The position numbers and the translations under genes are program-made. Source: Halomonas sp. (GTDB lineage: Bacteria; Pseudomonadota; Gammaproteobacteria; Pseudomonadales; Halomonadaceae). Taken from it: DNA of 64,000 nt. The notes under the pieces were generated by a model that was not told the origin of the DNA, did not search any database, and was given only the letters and a program-made list of their open reading frames with translations. Positions 47,022 to 56,780 of the stretch are shown one piece after another; position 1 is the first letter of the stretch; every line of letters begins with the position of its first letter. The stretch lies in contig NZ_JAFWFN010000026.1 of the NCBI RefSeq assembly GCF_017515565.1, forward strand, positions 16,126-80,125, read 5' to 3'.

Positions 47022-47602
47022 CGCTTATGCATCCTTTCGGCAAGGCTAAAGACGTGCTCATCTTCGATGCACAATTCGCGCAGCGCCTGGGCTAAATTCA
47101 ACAAATAGGCTTTATTCGAGCCGCTCGGGCCGTGGGAGTGGGCAATTTGGTAGGCGATATCCTCCAGCGGCGCATCGCCTAAAAAAGCAGGGTTATCTTC
47201 AGTGGCTAAGTAAATTAACCCCTTGGTTTGAGTCTTACTCTCCTGCGCTTCACCACGCTCCCCTAGAAACGTGAGCGGTACTTTTTCTCGCAGGTAGCCG
47301 TTTTTTTCCCGTACATCCAGCGGTGCCAGCACATCGGGGGTAATGCGGTACGCCATGCCGTGACACACAGCACCTTGGGCACGAATCAGCGTAGCCACCC
47401 GGCCCGGTGCGTCAGGTGTGCCACGGTGATCGTGGGAGCCTTGCCAGAACCGTCGTGCCCAGCCGGTAATGTAGGCGGGCTGCCGTTCTAGGTAGGCAAA
47501 GTCAGCCTTCCAAATCAGCGAGCCGTAACCAAAAAGCCATATATCCTCATGGCCATCGAAGAAGTTTCTTTGCTGGTTTAAAGCAGTGGTATCAAGCAAC
47601 AT
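47018..47602 (-). CDS. chaC: ChaC-family gamma-glutamylcyclotransferase
   Basis: Enzyme of 194 residues that releases 5-oxoproline and Cys-Gly from glutathione. The substrate-loop motif WLFGYGSLIWKADF and later segment YLREKVPL are typical, with the catalytic glutamate expected in DVREKNGY. Its product is the substrate of the 5-oxoprolinase encoded at 31-34 kb. The first gene of a two-gene unit with the DMT carrier; only 38 bases separate it from the divergent HDAC-like gene. Confidence 0.88.
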   Translation of the reverse strand: MLLDTTALNQQRNFFDGHEDIWLFGYGSLIWKADFAYLERQPAYITGWARRFWQGSHDHRGTPDAPGRVATLIRAQGAVCHGMAYRITPDVLAPLDVREKNGYLREKVPLTFLGERGEAQESKTQTKGLIYLATEDNPAFLGDAPLEDIAYQIAHSHGPSGSNKAYLLNLAQALRELCIEDEHVFSLAERMHKR

Positions 47603-47640
47603 AAGCTATCTATATTTATGACCAAAGTGGCTGCACGCGC

Positions 47641-48555
47641 ATGGCGTTAACGGTTGTTCATCATCCGGGTTATACAATTGATTTACCAGCCAACCATCCT
47701 TTCCCCATGGAGAAATTCCGGTTGCTTCGCCAACTGCTTGGCGAACAGTTGCTGGCGTGCCCCATTGCGTGGCTAACGCCTGAGCCTGCACCCATTAATA
47801 CCCTTGCCCGGGTGCATACCCGCGATTATCTGAATGCTTTTTTGCAGGGCCGTTTAGAGCGTGCTGCCGAACGGCGCAGTGGGTTTGCCTGGTCGGCGGC
47901 GCTAGTGGAGCGTGTGCGGCTAGAAATCGGCGGTACCCTGCTTACGTTAGAAGCGGCGCTTACCACTGGGCTGGCCTGTAATTCAGCAGGGGGGACGCAT
48001 CACGCCCATGCCGATGCCGCTAGCGGTTATTGCCTGATTAATGATCTGGCAGTGGCCGCCGCCCATGCCCTGGCGCTAGGTTGGGTAGAGCGGGTGCTTA
48101 TCGTTGACTGCGATGTTCATCAAGGAGATGGCACCGCTCGGCTATTTGCTAACGAGCCCGGTGTGTTTACCTTTTCTATGCACGCGGCGCGTAATTTCCC
48201 AGCGCGCAAGGCCATAAGCGATTTGGACGTTGCGCTGCCTAATGGGATGGGCGATGACGCCTACCTCGCCGAGCTTGCGTCACGGTTGCCGGGGATCCTG
48301 GCAGCTTATCAACCTGATGTAGTGCTGTATGACGCGGGGGTTGATGTCCATCAAGATGATCGCCTGGGCTATTTAGCATTAAGCAACCAGGGGCTGTATG
48401 CCCGCGACCATTATGTGCTTAGCTGCTGCCTAGACGCGGATATTCCCGTGGCGGCGGTGATTGGCGGCGGCTATGACCGGGATATTCTCGCGCTGGCAGG
48501 GCGCCACGCCCAGTTGCACCGTGCGGCAGCGGATGTGTTGACGTTGAACGCATAA
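47641..48555 (+). CDS. Histone deacetylase-family protein
   Basis: Zinc amidohydrolase of 304 residues related to acetylpolyamine amidohydrolases and HDACs. The metal and proton-relay motifs are GGTHHAHADAASGYC, VDCDVHQGDGTA, and DAGVDVHQDDRLG. Probably deacetylates a small amine or an acyl-lysine; bacterial targets are mostly unknown. The ATG has no strong ribosome-binding site. First in a plus-strand run with the CbiX-like gene. Confidence 0.88.
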   Translation: MALTVVHHPGYTIDLPANHPFPMEKFRLLRQLLGEQLLACPIAWLTPEPAPINTLARVHTRDYLNAFLQGRLERAAERRSGFAWSAALVERVRLEIGGTLLTLEAALTTGLACNSAGGTHHAHADAASGYCLINDLAVAAAHALALGWVERVLIVDCDVHQGDGTARLFANEPGVFTFSMHAARNFPARKAISDLDVALPNGMGDDAYLAELASRLPGILAAYQPDVVLYDAGVDVHQDDRLGYLALSNQGLYARDHYVLSCCLDADIPVAAVIGGGYDRDILALAGRHAQLHRAAADVLTLNA

Positions 48556-48577
48556 ATTCAGAACTAAAGGAAACCCA

Positions 48578-49444
48578 ATGCGCGCTATTTTTCTGGTCGA
48601 TAACGGCTCTTTACGGCCCCAGGCAACCCATAACCTACGCCGCGTGGCGCTTGAACTCAGCCATCATCTGGGCGAAGCCGTACAAGCGGCCTCACTGCTG
48701 CACTCCAATAAGATCCCCCCTGAAGAGGTCGACGGCATCCCTGCGATTACCCTTGGCCCAGCCGCTGAACGCAGCGCTGAGCAGGGGGCCACAGAGATTG
48801 TTGTGCTGCCGTTCTTCTTTGGGCCAAGCAAAGCACTGACCGGCTACCTGCCAGAGCGCATGGCCGCGCTACAGGCGCGTTTTCCCGAGGTGAGCGTTCG
48901 TGTGGCCCAGCCGCTGGTGGATGAGCGGGGCAATAACGACCTGCGTTTGGCCAAGCTATTGGCCGACAACGTGCGCGAAAAACTGCAGGCAGGGACGACG
49001 CCACAGGTGGCGCTGGTGGATCACGGTAGCCCGATTCCTGAAGTGACAGCCGTGCGCAATCGCTTAGCCGGGCAGTTAAGTGTGCTCTTGGCAGATGAGG
49101 TGAGCTGTGTGGCGGCAGCATCCATGGAGCGCCGTGAAGGCGACGAATACCGCTTTAACGAGCCTCTGTTGGAGCATTTGCTGGATACGCCGGAGTTCCA
49201 ATCTGGCCCGGTCATCTTAGCGATGCTGTTTCTCTCGCCTGGGCGCCATGCGGGTGAAGGCGGCGATATCGCCGAGATTTGCGCTGCCGCTGAACAGCGC
49301 CACCCAGGGTTGACTGTAACCACCACGGCGCTGGTTGGTGAGCATCCGGGCATCGTCGAGATACTACACGCGCGGCTGCGCCAAGCGCTTGATGGAGAAC
49401 GCTTTCTGCTAGAACTCCCGGCACTACATCACGATGCTGGTTAG
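48578..49444 (+). CDS. CbiX-family (sirohydrochlorin chelatase-like) protein
   Basis: Protein of 288 residues with two CbiX-like halves ([16 protein letters not shown] at the start and [19 protein letters not shown] in the middle). Typical CbiX chelatases have histidines in HGS; here the first half has NGS and the second DHGS, so one site may be degenerate. Cobalt or iron insertion into sirohydrochlorin is possible, but no other tetrapyrrole gene is nearby. AAAGGAAAC lies before the ATG. Confidence 0.75.
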   Translation: MRAIFLVDNGSLRPQATHNLRRVALELSHHLGEAVQAASLLHSNKIPPEEVDGIPAITLGPAAERSAEQGATEIVVLPFFFGPSKALTGYLPERMAALQARFPEVSVRVAQPLVDERGNNDLRLAKLLADNVREKLQAGTTPQVALVDHGSPIPEVTAVRNRLAGQLSVLLADEVSCVAAASMERREGDEYRFNEPLLEHLLDTPEFQSGPVILAMLFLSPGRHAGEGGDIAEICAAAEQRHPGLTVTTTALVGEHPGIVEILHARLRQALDGERFLLELPALHHDAG

Positions 49445-49527
49445 GCGGGAGGTGTAACGCCGCCCAAAGGCGCGTAGAATCGCGAGCCTTTGCACGCGCA
49501 CTCTCTACGTTAACCAGGGCTTACATC

Positions 49528-51117
49528 TTGATCGCAACCGCCAATATCACCATGCAGTTTGGGGCCAAGCCCCTGTTTGAAAATGTTTCCGTCAAATTTA
49601 ATAACGGCAATCGCTACGGTTTGATTGGCGCCAATGGTTGCGGTAAGTCCACCTTTATGAAGATTTTGGGGGGTGAACTTGAGCCTTCTTCCGGGCAGGT
49701 GATGCTGGATAGCGCCACGCGGCTGGGTAAGCTGCGCCAGGATCAGTTCGCCTATGAGAATGACCGGGTCATCGACACCGTTATCATGGGTAACGCTGAG
49801 CTGTGGAAAGTCGCCGCCGAACGCGAGCGAATCTACTCCCTGGCAGAAATGAGCGAAGCCGACGGCATGGCGGTGGCTGACCTAGAAGTGCGCTTTGCTG
49901 AACTCGACGGCTATACCGCCGAGTCCCGCGCAGGGGAGCTGCTGCTGGGCCTAGGTATTCCCATCGAGCAGCATACCGGCCCCATGAGCGAAGTTGCCCC
50001 AGGCTGGAAGCTGCGAGTACTGCTGGCCCAGGCGCTGTTCTCCGACCCTGATGTTCTGCTGCTCGACGAGCCCACCAACCATCTGGATATCAACACGATT
50101 CGCTGGCTGGAAGACATCCTCAAAGCGCGTAGCAGCACCATGGTGATCATCTCCCACGACCGCCACTTCCTGAACAGCGTGTGCACGCACATGGCGGATC
50201 TGGATTACGGGGAAATTACCCTGTTCCCAGGCAACTACGATGACTACATGACCGCGGCCACCGCGGCGCGTGAGCGTCAGCATTCGGATAATGCCAAGAA
50301 AAAAGCCCAAATTGCTGAACTCCAGCAGTTTGTTAGCCGCTTCTCGGCCAACGCCTCCAAAGCTAAACAGGCCACGTCGCGGGCGCGCCAGATCGATAAA
50401 ATTAAGCTGGAAGATATCAAGCCGTCCAGCCGGGTAAGCCCGTTTATCCGCTTTGAGCAGAATAAAAAGATCCATCGCAATGCCGTGAATGTTGATGCGA
50501 TTACCAAAGGCTACGGCGATGAGAAGCCGCTTTTCGAGCGTTTTTCAATGACCGTCGAAGCGGGCGAACGCATTGCGATTATCGGCCCTAACGGCATTGG
50601 TAAAACCACCCTGCTGAAAACCCTGGCGGGTGATTTACACCCCGATGCCGGTGAAGTGAAGTGGACCGATGCTGCTGAGATTGGCATGTTTGGTCAAGAT
50701 CACACCGACGACTTTCCTGTTGATGCCACGCTCTTCGAGTGGATGAGCCAATGGACCAAAGGCGGCGAGCAGATAGTGCGCGGTGCGCTGGGTCGGATGC
50801 TGTTCTCCAGCGATGACATTGGTAAATCGGTGAAGGTGATTTCCGGTGGCGAGCAGGGGCGGATGCTGTTTGGCAAGCTAACGCTCACCAACCCCAACGT
50901 GCTGTTAATGGATGAGCCAACCAACCACTTGGATATGGAGTCCATCGAAGCGCTGAACCTAGCGCTGGAAAACTACCCAGGCACGCTGATATTTGTCAGC
51001 CACGACCGGGAGTTTGTCTCAAGCCTCGCGACCCGGATTATTGATATGCAGCCCGAGGGGCTTGTCGACTTCAGCGGTAGCTATGACGACTACCTGCGTA
51101 GCCAGGGTGTGGTTTAA
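49528..51117 (+). CDS. ybiT: ABC-F family ATPase YbiT
   Basis: Soluble protein of 529 residues with two ABC ATPase domains and the ABC-F linker (about 240-300, [34 protein letters not shown]). Walker A motifs GANGCGKST and GPNGIGKTT, signature SGGEQGRM in the second domain, and Walker [12 protein letters not shown] / [10 protein letters not shown]. It is very close to E. coli YbiT along its length. The start is TTG at 49528: it aligns with the E. coli start ([12 protein letters not shown]) and AGGG lies upstream. ABC-F proteins act on the ribosome. Confidence 0.94.
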   Translation: MIATANITMQFGAKPLFENVSVKFNNGNRYGLIGANGCGKSTFMKILGGELEPSSGQVMLDSATRLGKLRQDQFAYENDRVIDTVIMGNAELWKVAAERERIYSLAEMSEADGMAVADLEVRFAELDGYTAESRAGELLLGLGIPIEQHTGPMSEVAPGWKLRVLLAQALFSDPDVLLLDEPTNHLDINTIRWLEDILKARSSTMVIISHDRHFLNSVCTHMADLDYGEITLFPGNYDDYMTAATAARERQHSDNAKKKAQIAELQQFVSRFSANASKAKQATSRARQIDKIKLEDIKPSSRVSPFIRFEQNKKIHRNAVNVDAITKGYGDEKPLFERFSMTVEAGERIAIIGPNGIGKTTLLKTLAGDLHPDAGEVKWTDAAEIGMFGQDHTDDFPVDATLFEWMSQWTKGGEQIVRGALGRMLFSSDDIGKSVKVISGGEQGRMLFGKLTLTNPNVLLMDEPTNHLDMESIEALNLALENYPGTLIFVSHDREFVSSLATRIIDMQPEGLVDFSGSYDDYLRSQGVV

Positions 51118-51121
51118 AACG

Positions 51122-51718
51122 TTAACCAATGATCTGTGTGTAGGTAGACTCGGTGGCCGGCGCTCGGTCGGCATCGAGCACGTCGCCACTGAAGGTTTCG
51201 TTCATCTCTTTAGCCAGCGCTACATAAACGTGCATCTGCTGATTGCGGCGTTTACGCAACGGCGGCTTCACTAGTAAGCTAACGCCGCGAATCGGCTCGT
51301 GGGTCTCGCCACCGAGTAAGTCGGGCATATCCCCGGGCGGAAAGGCGTTGGCTACGGTAACCGGGTTAGAGGGCTGCTGGCCGTCGATTAAAAAGACCTT
51401 CTTGATGGCGTCAAAGCGGGCGTTCTTACTCCGCAGCCACTCGGTTAAGCGCTCATCGGTGGTGGCATCAGGCTTGGAAAAAATGACGAACAGCGAGTGC
51501 TGTTTTACCTTTTTTGCCTGTTTTGGCGCTGGGGGCGCTTCGGGTTCCTGCGCTGGCTCTGCAGGGGGCGGCGTTGGTGCCAAAGGCACTGCCGCTGCCG
51601 CTTTCTCTTTAGCGCGTCGGCGCCTTGGCACCACGATCTACACAAAAATAGCGGCTGCCAACATGCCTAATATCAGCGAAGCAAACGCGAGCAAAACAGG
51701 AAGGGAAGTATCGTCCAT
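51122..51718 (-). pseudogene. ZipA-like membrane-anchored protein interrupted by an in-frame TAG
   Basis: Reading from the ATG at 51718, 26 codons give MDDTSLPVLLAFASLILGML and six more residues, a single membrane helix. Codon 27 is TAG (51640-51638). The same frame then continues as IVVPRRRRAKEKAAAA, a Pro/Ala-rich linker, and a 120-residue domain (HSLFVIFSKPD to TQIIG) that looks like the FtsZ-binding domain of ZipA. A single TGG to TAG change would explain the break. Without read-through the soluble domain could start at a GTG at 51634 but would lose its anchor. It lies 25 bases after tspO. A sequencing error is possible. Confidence 0.72.
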
Positions 51719-51743
51719 TCGCTTGAACCCTATTGATTGGCGC

Positions 51744-52211
51744 TTAGGCCTTATTTAATCTCAAGATGGATGTGTTAAGTGCTAATGCAAGCGCCACCCA
51801 TAACCAGCAGGGCACCATCAGCCAAGCGGCTAGCGTACTTACATTAACGAATAACCCAATCGTTAGCGTAATTAAACCCAGCAGTAGAGCAATATCCACC
51901 AATGCTGCACCCATCTGCTTACGGCCAAAAAATAGCCACGACCACGCCGCATTAGCCACTAGCTGCAGCCCATATACCACAAGGCCTGCCGTGCGTAGCG
52001 GCGACGCATCGGCCATATAGACACGCCAAGCGGCTATCGCCATCAATAAATACAGGATGCCCCACACAATAGGGAAAGCGATGTCTGGCGGTGTCCAGCT
52101 GGGTTTACGTAGCTCGCGGTACCAGCCATCAGGCCGAAAGCGTGCGCCGGTGGTGGCCGTGGCGCCTACCAGCAGCAGCGATACCAATAATGCGAGCAGC
52201 GAACCTAACAT
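51744..52211 (-). CDS. tspO: TspO/MBR-family tryptophan-rich sensory protein
   Basis: Membrane protein of 155 residues with five helices. Family motifs: RELRKPSWTPPDIAFPIVWGILYLLMAIAAWRV and ANAAWSWLFFGRKQMGAALVDI. TspO binds porphyrins and other hydrophobic ligands and is linked to stress responses. It is followed by the interrupted ZipA-like gene in the same direction. Confidence 0.92.
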   Translation of the reverse strand: MLGSLLALLVSLLLVGATATTGARFRPDGWYRELRKPSWTPPDIAFPIVWGILYLLMAIAAWRVYMADASPLRTAGLVVYGLQLVANAAWSWLFFGRKQMGAALVDIALLLGLITLTIGLFVNVSTLAAWLMVPCWLWVALALALNTSILRLNKA

Positions 52212-52288
52212 GCTTCACCCTAATGTTAAAATTAAAGAATCAATAGCCTAGCAGCGTTTTAAAGCGTTTTGGCATAAAAATGTTGAGA

Positions 52289-52315
52289 TAAAAAAAGCAC
52301 CACCGAAGTGATGCT
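52289..52315 (-). terminator. Intrinsic terminator after nemA
   Basis: On the minus strand GCATCAC-TTCG-GTGGTGC (one T-G pair) is followed by a run of T. It lies about 55 bases after the nemA stop and 80 bases before tspO. Confidence 0.82.
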
Positions 52316-52340
52316 TAATTTGCTAAATACTTAGCCCTTC

Positions 52341-52374
52341 AACGTTAGCTTAGCTTTTTAACGTTAGCTTAGCT
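52341..52374. repeat. 19-base tandem duplication across the nemA stop codon
   Basis: AACGTTAGCTTAGCT occurs at 52341 and again at 52360, a period of 19 bases. The second copy contains the TAA stop of nemA on the minus strand. Confidence 0.8.
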
Positions 52375-53487
52375 GAGGCGGTCGTAGCCGTTATCCATAA
52401 AAGGGTAGTCGGTGTAGCCTTTTTCGTCGCCGCCATAGAAGGTTTCATGGTTTGGCTTGGTAAGCGGCGCGTTAACCCGAAAGCGTTCAGCTAAATCAGG
52501 GTTGGCAATATAGGGGCGGCCAAAGGCCACGGCATCCGTGGTGTTATCGCCAATTCGTGCCTCAGCGCGCTCTGCGTCATAGTTGCCACAGTAGATCAAG
52601 CTGCCGCTAAAGCGCTCGCGCATCTGCTCACGAAAACCATCAGGGAAAGTGATATCGCCACCGGCCCAGTTAGGCTCGTTTAAGTGCAGGTAAGCTAGGC
52701 CGCGCTGAGACAGCTGCTCTGCCATATAAAAGGCCATGGCTTCCGGCTCGTCGTCGGTTAAGTCAAAGAGTTCGATAAACGGGGTCATACGAATGCCAAC
52801 GCGGTCGGCACCGAAAACCTCAACCACTGCATCGACGACTTCCAGCGGGAAGCGGGCGCGGTTTTCTAACGAGCCACCATACTGGTCGGTGCGCTGGTTG
52901 GTGCCGGTGGCTAAAAACTGGTTTAGCAGATAAGCGTTAGCCGCGTGTACTTCCACCATGTCAAAGCCAGCACGTTTGGCGCGAACAGCTGCTTGGCGGT
53001 AGTCATCGACGATGCCGGGGATCTCATTGGTTTCCAGCGCGCGGGGCGTACTGGTGGGGTGCTGCCCAGCGGTGCCATCTCCAAACTCGACAAAGCACTG
53101 GGCGCCTTCGCCTTTCAGCGCGCTAGGCGCGACCGGCTGCTGTCCGTCAGGTTGCACCATCTCATGAGAAACACGGCCAACGTGCCACAGCTGCAGTGCG
53201 ATACGGCCACCTTTGGCGTGCACTGCGTTCACCACACCTTTCCAGCCGGCTTCCTGTTCATCCGTCCAAATGCCGGGGGTGTATACATAGCCGCGGGCAG
53301 TGGGGGAGATGTTGGTTGCTTCGCTGATAATCAACCCTGCGCCGGTGCGCTGGCCGTAATAGGCTTCTTGCATTGTGCCCGGCACGCTGTCGGGTGTGCG
53401 TGAGCGAGTCAGCGGCGCCATAATCACGCGGTTAGGAATCGACAAGCTGCCAAGCTGAATAGGGGAAAACAGCGTTTCATACGCCAT
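52369..53487 (-). CDS. nemA: Old yellow enzyme-family alkene reductase (NemA-like)
   Basis: FMN- and NADPH-dependent reductase of 372 residues acting on electrophilic alkenes, nitro compounds and N-ethylmaleimide-type substrates. Family motifs: PNRVIMAPLTRSR, VALQLWHVGRVSH, AKRAGFDMVEVHAANAYLLNQFLATGTNQRTDQYGGSLENRARF, and VAFGRPYIANPDLAERF. AAAGGAG precedes the ATG. The promoter region contains TAGACC next to TATATAAT, which might be an operator, but no repressor gene is adjacent. Confidence 0.93.
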   Translation of the reverse strand: MAYETLFSPIQLGSLSIPNRVIMAPLTRSRTPDSVPGTMQEAYYGQRTGAGLIISEATNISPTARGYVYTPGIWTDEQEAGWKGVVNAVHAKGGRIALQLWHVGRVSHEMVQPDGQQPVAPSALKGEGAQCFVEFGDGTAGQHPTSTPRALETNEIPGIVDDYRQAAVRAKRAGFDMVEVHAANAYLLNQFLATGTNQRTDQYGGSLENRARFPLEVVDAVVEVFGADRVGIRMTPFIELFDLTDDEPEAMAFYMAEQLSQRGLAYLHLNEPNWAGGDITFPDGFREQMRERFSGSLIYCGNYDAERAEARIGDNTTDAVAFGRPYIANPDLAERFRVNAPLTKPNHETFYGGDEKGYTDYPFMDNGYDRLS

Positions 53488-53762
53488 TGGGCAAACTCCT
53501 TTTAAATAGAGACGGTTAAGCGATTTATATAATAGACCAGTTTACTACAAAATGCTGAGTAGTGTCATTAATGCCGCAGAGCCACTGCTGGAGAGGGGAT
53601 GTCGACAGTTGCATCATTAGCCTGAAAAATTTCTAGTTAAATAACCTGTTTGCTTGATGCATATCAACTGAGCGAATTTAGTTAAAAAAAGTTAACGCGT
53701 AAAATAACCGTGACTTTGAAGTGTTAAATCAAACGCCATGCGCAGAGGCGCCGAGAGCTATT

Positions 53763-55465
53763 ATGTTGAGAATGACAATTAAAAAACGCCTGATCTTAAT
53801 GGTTATCGTTATGTTAGTGCTGATGTTAATCATTGGTGCCTTGGGTTTTAGCGGTATGGCTTCCTCTAATCGTGCAGTTGATACGATTTATCAAGATAAT
53901 TTGCGAGATACACAGCGGATTGCTCAGCTTAATGAGCATTCCAAAGATATGGTGATGGAGCTATCGCTGGCGGGCCAGCATGATCCTATGTTGGCCGTTA
54001 GTGCACTGCATGACCACTCTGTGCAGATGCACATGGATAATATCATTCAAAATATTTCACAGATTGATGCTATATGGCACCATATTCGTCTAATGAAATG
54101 ACTGCCGAAACTGAAGCGTTAGCAGCACGTTTTAGAGAAAGTTATCAACGGCTATTAGTGACGGTAGCGCCGACGATGCCCCTCTACTCAATGGGTAACT
54201 ACGACGAAGCCAATGAGATGGCCTTCACTCAAGCGTTGCCTGCCTACCGCCAGATGCATGCTACGTTGAATGAGCTGATTGCACAGGAAGAGCGCGAGGC
54301 GAATGCAGGCTATGAAGGAGCGGTGTCCCGTGCGGCAATGATGAGGAATTTGATGATTGGGGCGCTGCTGATAGCCATCGTTCTGGCGGGCATACTTAGC
54401 TGGCTGCTCATTCAGCGCATTCTGCAGCCGCTGGTGCAGGCGCGCCAACACTTCCACGCCATGGCTGAAGGTGATCTGACCCAGAAAATCCACCATGCCC
54501 ACCGTGATGAAATTGGCGACATGCTCGATGAGTTAGGTGATATGCAGGGCAAGTTGCAGGGGCTTATCGGCAGTATTCAGGCCTCGGCGGGCGCCATCTC
54601 CAGCGCCTCTAGCCAAATCTCATCAGGCAACATTGACCTTTCCCAGCGTACCGAGCAGCAGGCCTCAAGCCTTCAAGAAACCGCCGCCAGTATGGAGCAG
54701 GTGGCCGCGACGGTAAAAAATAATACCCAGCACACCGGCGAAGCGAACCAGCTGGCGCATACGGCCAGTCGCTCGGCGAGCTACGGCGGCGAAAAAGTCA
54801 AAGAAGCCGTCAATAAAATGGATGAACTCAACAACAGTTCGGAAAAAATTAGCGGCATTGTCTCCCTTATTGACGGTATTGCGTTCCAAACCAACATTCT
54901 TGCTCTAAATGCCTCAGTAGAAGCTGCCCGTGCGGGGGAGCAAGGGCGTGGCTTTGCTGTTGTGGCCCAAGAAGTCAGGAGCCTGGCACAGCGCAGCGCC
55001 GATGCGGCCAAGCAAATTCAAGGCCTGATTGCCGAGAATAACAGCGTGGTTGAACAGGGGAGTGACCTAGTGAAAGCCGTTGGTGATTCAATGGCACAGA
55101 TAGTCACGAACATCGGCAAGGTGTCGGATCTTATGGAGGACGTTAGCCGGGCATCCGACGAGCAAACATCCGCCATTGATCAAATGAGCATTGCGATTAA
55201 CCAAATGGATGATGTCACTCAGCAGAACGCGTCGCTGGTAGAGCAGACAGCTACCGCATCGGCCTCCCTGGGGGATCAAGCCCGTGACCTTGCAAGCGCG
55301 GTTGCTTTCTTCAAAGTTGTTGACGGCCAGCAGCCTCACTCTGCACCGCAGAGCCTAGCGTCTCCGCAAGAAGAGCACGCGCTATTCGCCGCCGAGCTTA
55401 CGCATACTCAGAAGAAACCCGTAAAAAAGGCCGAGGCAACAGTGGACGAGTGGGAGACGTTCTAG
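53763..55465 (+). pseudogene. Methyl-accepting chemotaxis protein with a frameshift in the ligand-binding domain
   Basis: Two overlapping frames together make one chemoreceptor. Part 1 (53763-54101) has the first membrane helix (LILMVIVMLVLMLIIGALGF) and the first helices of the four-helix periplasmic domain. Part 2 is open from before 54074 and continues with [17 protein letters not shown], the second membrane helix near 54350-54415, HAMP, and a full signalling domain ([33 protein letters not shown]). The switch, within about 54065-54100, fits loss of one base (or gain of two). The C-terminal EWETF matches the xWxxF tether for CheR/CheB. As read it is non-functional; sequencing error must be excluded. 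Confidence 0.85.
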
Positions 55466-55475
55466 CGTTTTGCTA

Positions 55476-55847
55476 TTAGCGCCGCAGCCAAGGCCAGCGG
55501 CGCTTGGCTGGCGTGTTAATTTGCTCAATAACGTTGGTCAGCGGCAGCATAATAGCGCCCAGTTGGCGGTAACAAACGGTGCTGCTGAGCACGCCCGGGC
55601 ACTGTTTGAGAAGTAAGTCGCACTGTTGCGAGGCGATATAAAGCTGCTCGGTAACGGCAGGCGTAAACAGCGGCTTGGCGTGCTCGCAGCAGCGGGTGAG
55701 CTCTCGTGACAGCATCGTAAGCATACTGGTATCCAGCCAGCAGGGCAGTGGATCATCTAGACGCCCTGCGATCGAATGCTGAATGGCTTCGAAAGAAGTT
55801 CGCAAAAACAGCAGTGTTTGACGAAGCTGGCGCTGCTCACTGGTCAT
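55476..55847 (-). CDS. Hypothetical protein downstream of the chemoreceptor
   Basis: Predicted helical cytoplasmic protein of 123 residues, not recognised. It contains several cysteines (ELTRCCEHAKPLF, QQCDLLLKQCPGV) and ends in a basic tail RRWPWLRR. The ATG at 55847 follows AGGA and is preferred to one five codons upstream. It converges on the chemoreceptor with 10 bases between stops. Confidence 0.65.
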   Translation of the reverse strand: MTSEQRQLRQTLLFLRTSFEAIQHSIAGRLDDPLPCWLDTSMLTMLSRELTRCCEHAKPLFTPAVTEQLYIASQQCDLLLKQCPGVLSSTVCYRQLGAIMLPLTNVIEQINTPAKRRWPWLRR

Positions 55848-55983
55848 GTAATTTCCTATCACCCCACCGGCGTGTGGCCTCGCACCAATGGGAATCGTTA
55901 AAGATAGTGCTTCTCATTTGTATCTTTGCTGACAATAGCGGGCACTAACTACGCTGTCAATCTCTGGCGGTGTGCAGCCTATG

Positions 55984-56667
55984 TTAGCCGCCGCGACAAA
56001 ACGGCCATACCTGATAAAACCTGCTGCATTGAAACTCTGCTTCACAGCTGTTGAGTTGGGCTTGATAGCGGTTAGCGCGTGCCGACACTTGGCTGCCCGC
56101 CCGCAGTACATGGGGTTTATTACGGTAGGTGCCCCGTTGGTAGCCGCCAGCGCCCTCATGATAAGCGTAGTAGAGATGTTGAGGGTTGTTCAGCGAGATG
56201 CCCGTTTGGGCGCGGGTACGGGTGTTGTACCAGCCAATAAAATCAGTGGCGTGCTTCATATGGGTACGCCGTGCAAAGGTGCTGCCTGCCTGCTCCCGGT
56301 ATTCGCCCCAAACCGGGTCTTGCGCTTGGGCGTAGCCTCTGGCGGATGAGGGCCGAGGGCCAGGAATGAAGCCTAGGTAGCGCTTTCGGTCTGGGCGCAC
56401 GTGGCTTCTAAACGACGACTCTTGCTGAATAAACGACATCTGCGTTGCAATGGGTGTGCCCCACTTCTCTTGGGAGTCTCGGGCGTAGTCGTACCAACTA
56501 GGCTGCTCGCGGAATATCTCGCAGATATTGCTTTGATCCTGCGGCGGGTTCGGTGCAAACGTGGCGCAGCCTGAAAGAAACAGCATAAGGCCTAGGATGG
56601 CCCATAGTCGCCACGTTGTGAGCATAGATGGGGAGCGTGTATCAAAACGATCAACAGGGCAGTGCAT
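55984..56667 (-). CDS. Lipoprotein with a lytic transglycosylase (SLT) domain
   Basis: Protein of 227 residues. A hydrophobic segment ends in lipobox LSGC (LGLMLFLSGCATF), so it is an outer- or inner-membrane lipoprotein in the periplasm. The rest is an SLT-like lysozyme domain with catalytic glutamate in MSFIQQESSFRS, RGYAQAQDPVW, and YYAYHEGAGGYQRG. It cleaves peptidoglycan glycan strands. The ATG at 56667 follows AAGGA and gives a long N-region; an ATG at 56625 lacks a ribosome site. Confidence 0.85.
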   Translation of the reverse strand: MHCPVDRFDTRSPSMLTTWRLWAILGLMLFLSGCATFAPNPPQDQSNICEIFREQPSWYDYARDSQEKWGTPIATQMSFIQQESSFRSHVRPDRKRYLGFIPGPRPSSARGYAQAQDPVWGEYREQAGSTFARRTHMKHATDFIGWYNTRTRAQTGISLNNPQHLYYAYHEGAGGYQRGTYRNKPHVLRAGSQVSARANRYQAQLNSCEAEFQCSRFYQVWPFCRGG

Positions 56668-56780
56668 GGAAAATCCTTGTGGATAAGTTTTTAAGAAAAG
56701 CTTTTTATGAATAAACGTTTATCGATATATTTTATCAATATGGTAATCGAGTCGCTTACATCTCTCTTCTAAAACCTCGA

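Noticed and set aside
51638-51640. TAG read as pyrrolysine or other recoding
   Set aside because: No recoding machinery is in view, gammaproteobacteria rarely use it, and a TGG to TAG substitution is sufficient.
53500-53560. NemR-type operator upstream of nemA
   Set aside because: Only one TAGACC half is present beside TATATAAT, and no repressor gene is adjacent, so the site is too weak to list.
54065-54101. Programmed -1 frameshifting in the chemoreceptor gene
   Set aside because: No X-XXY-YYZ slippery heptamer or following stem-loop is visible at the junction; mutation or sequence error is simpler.
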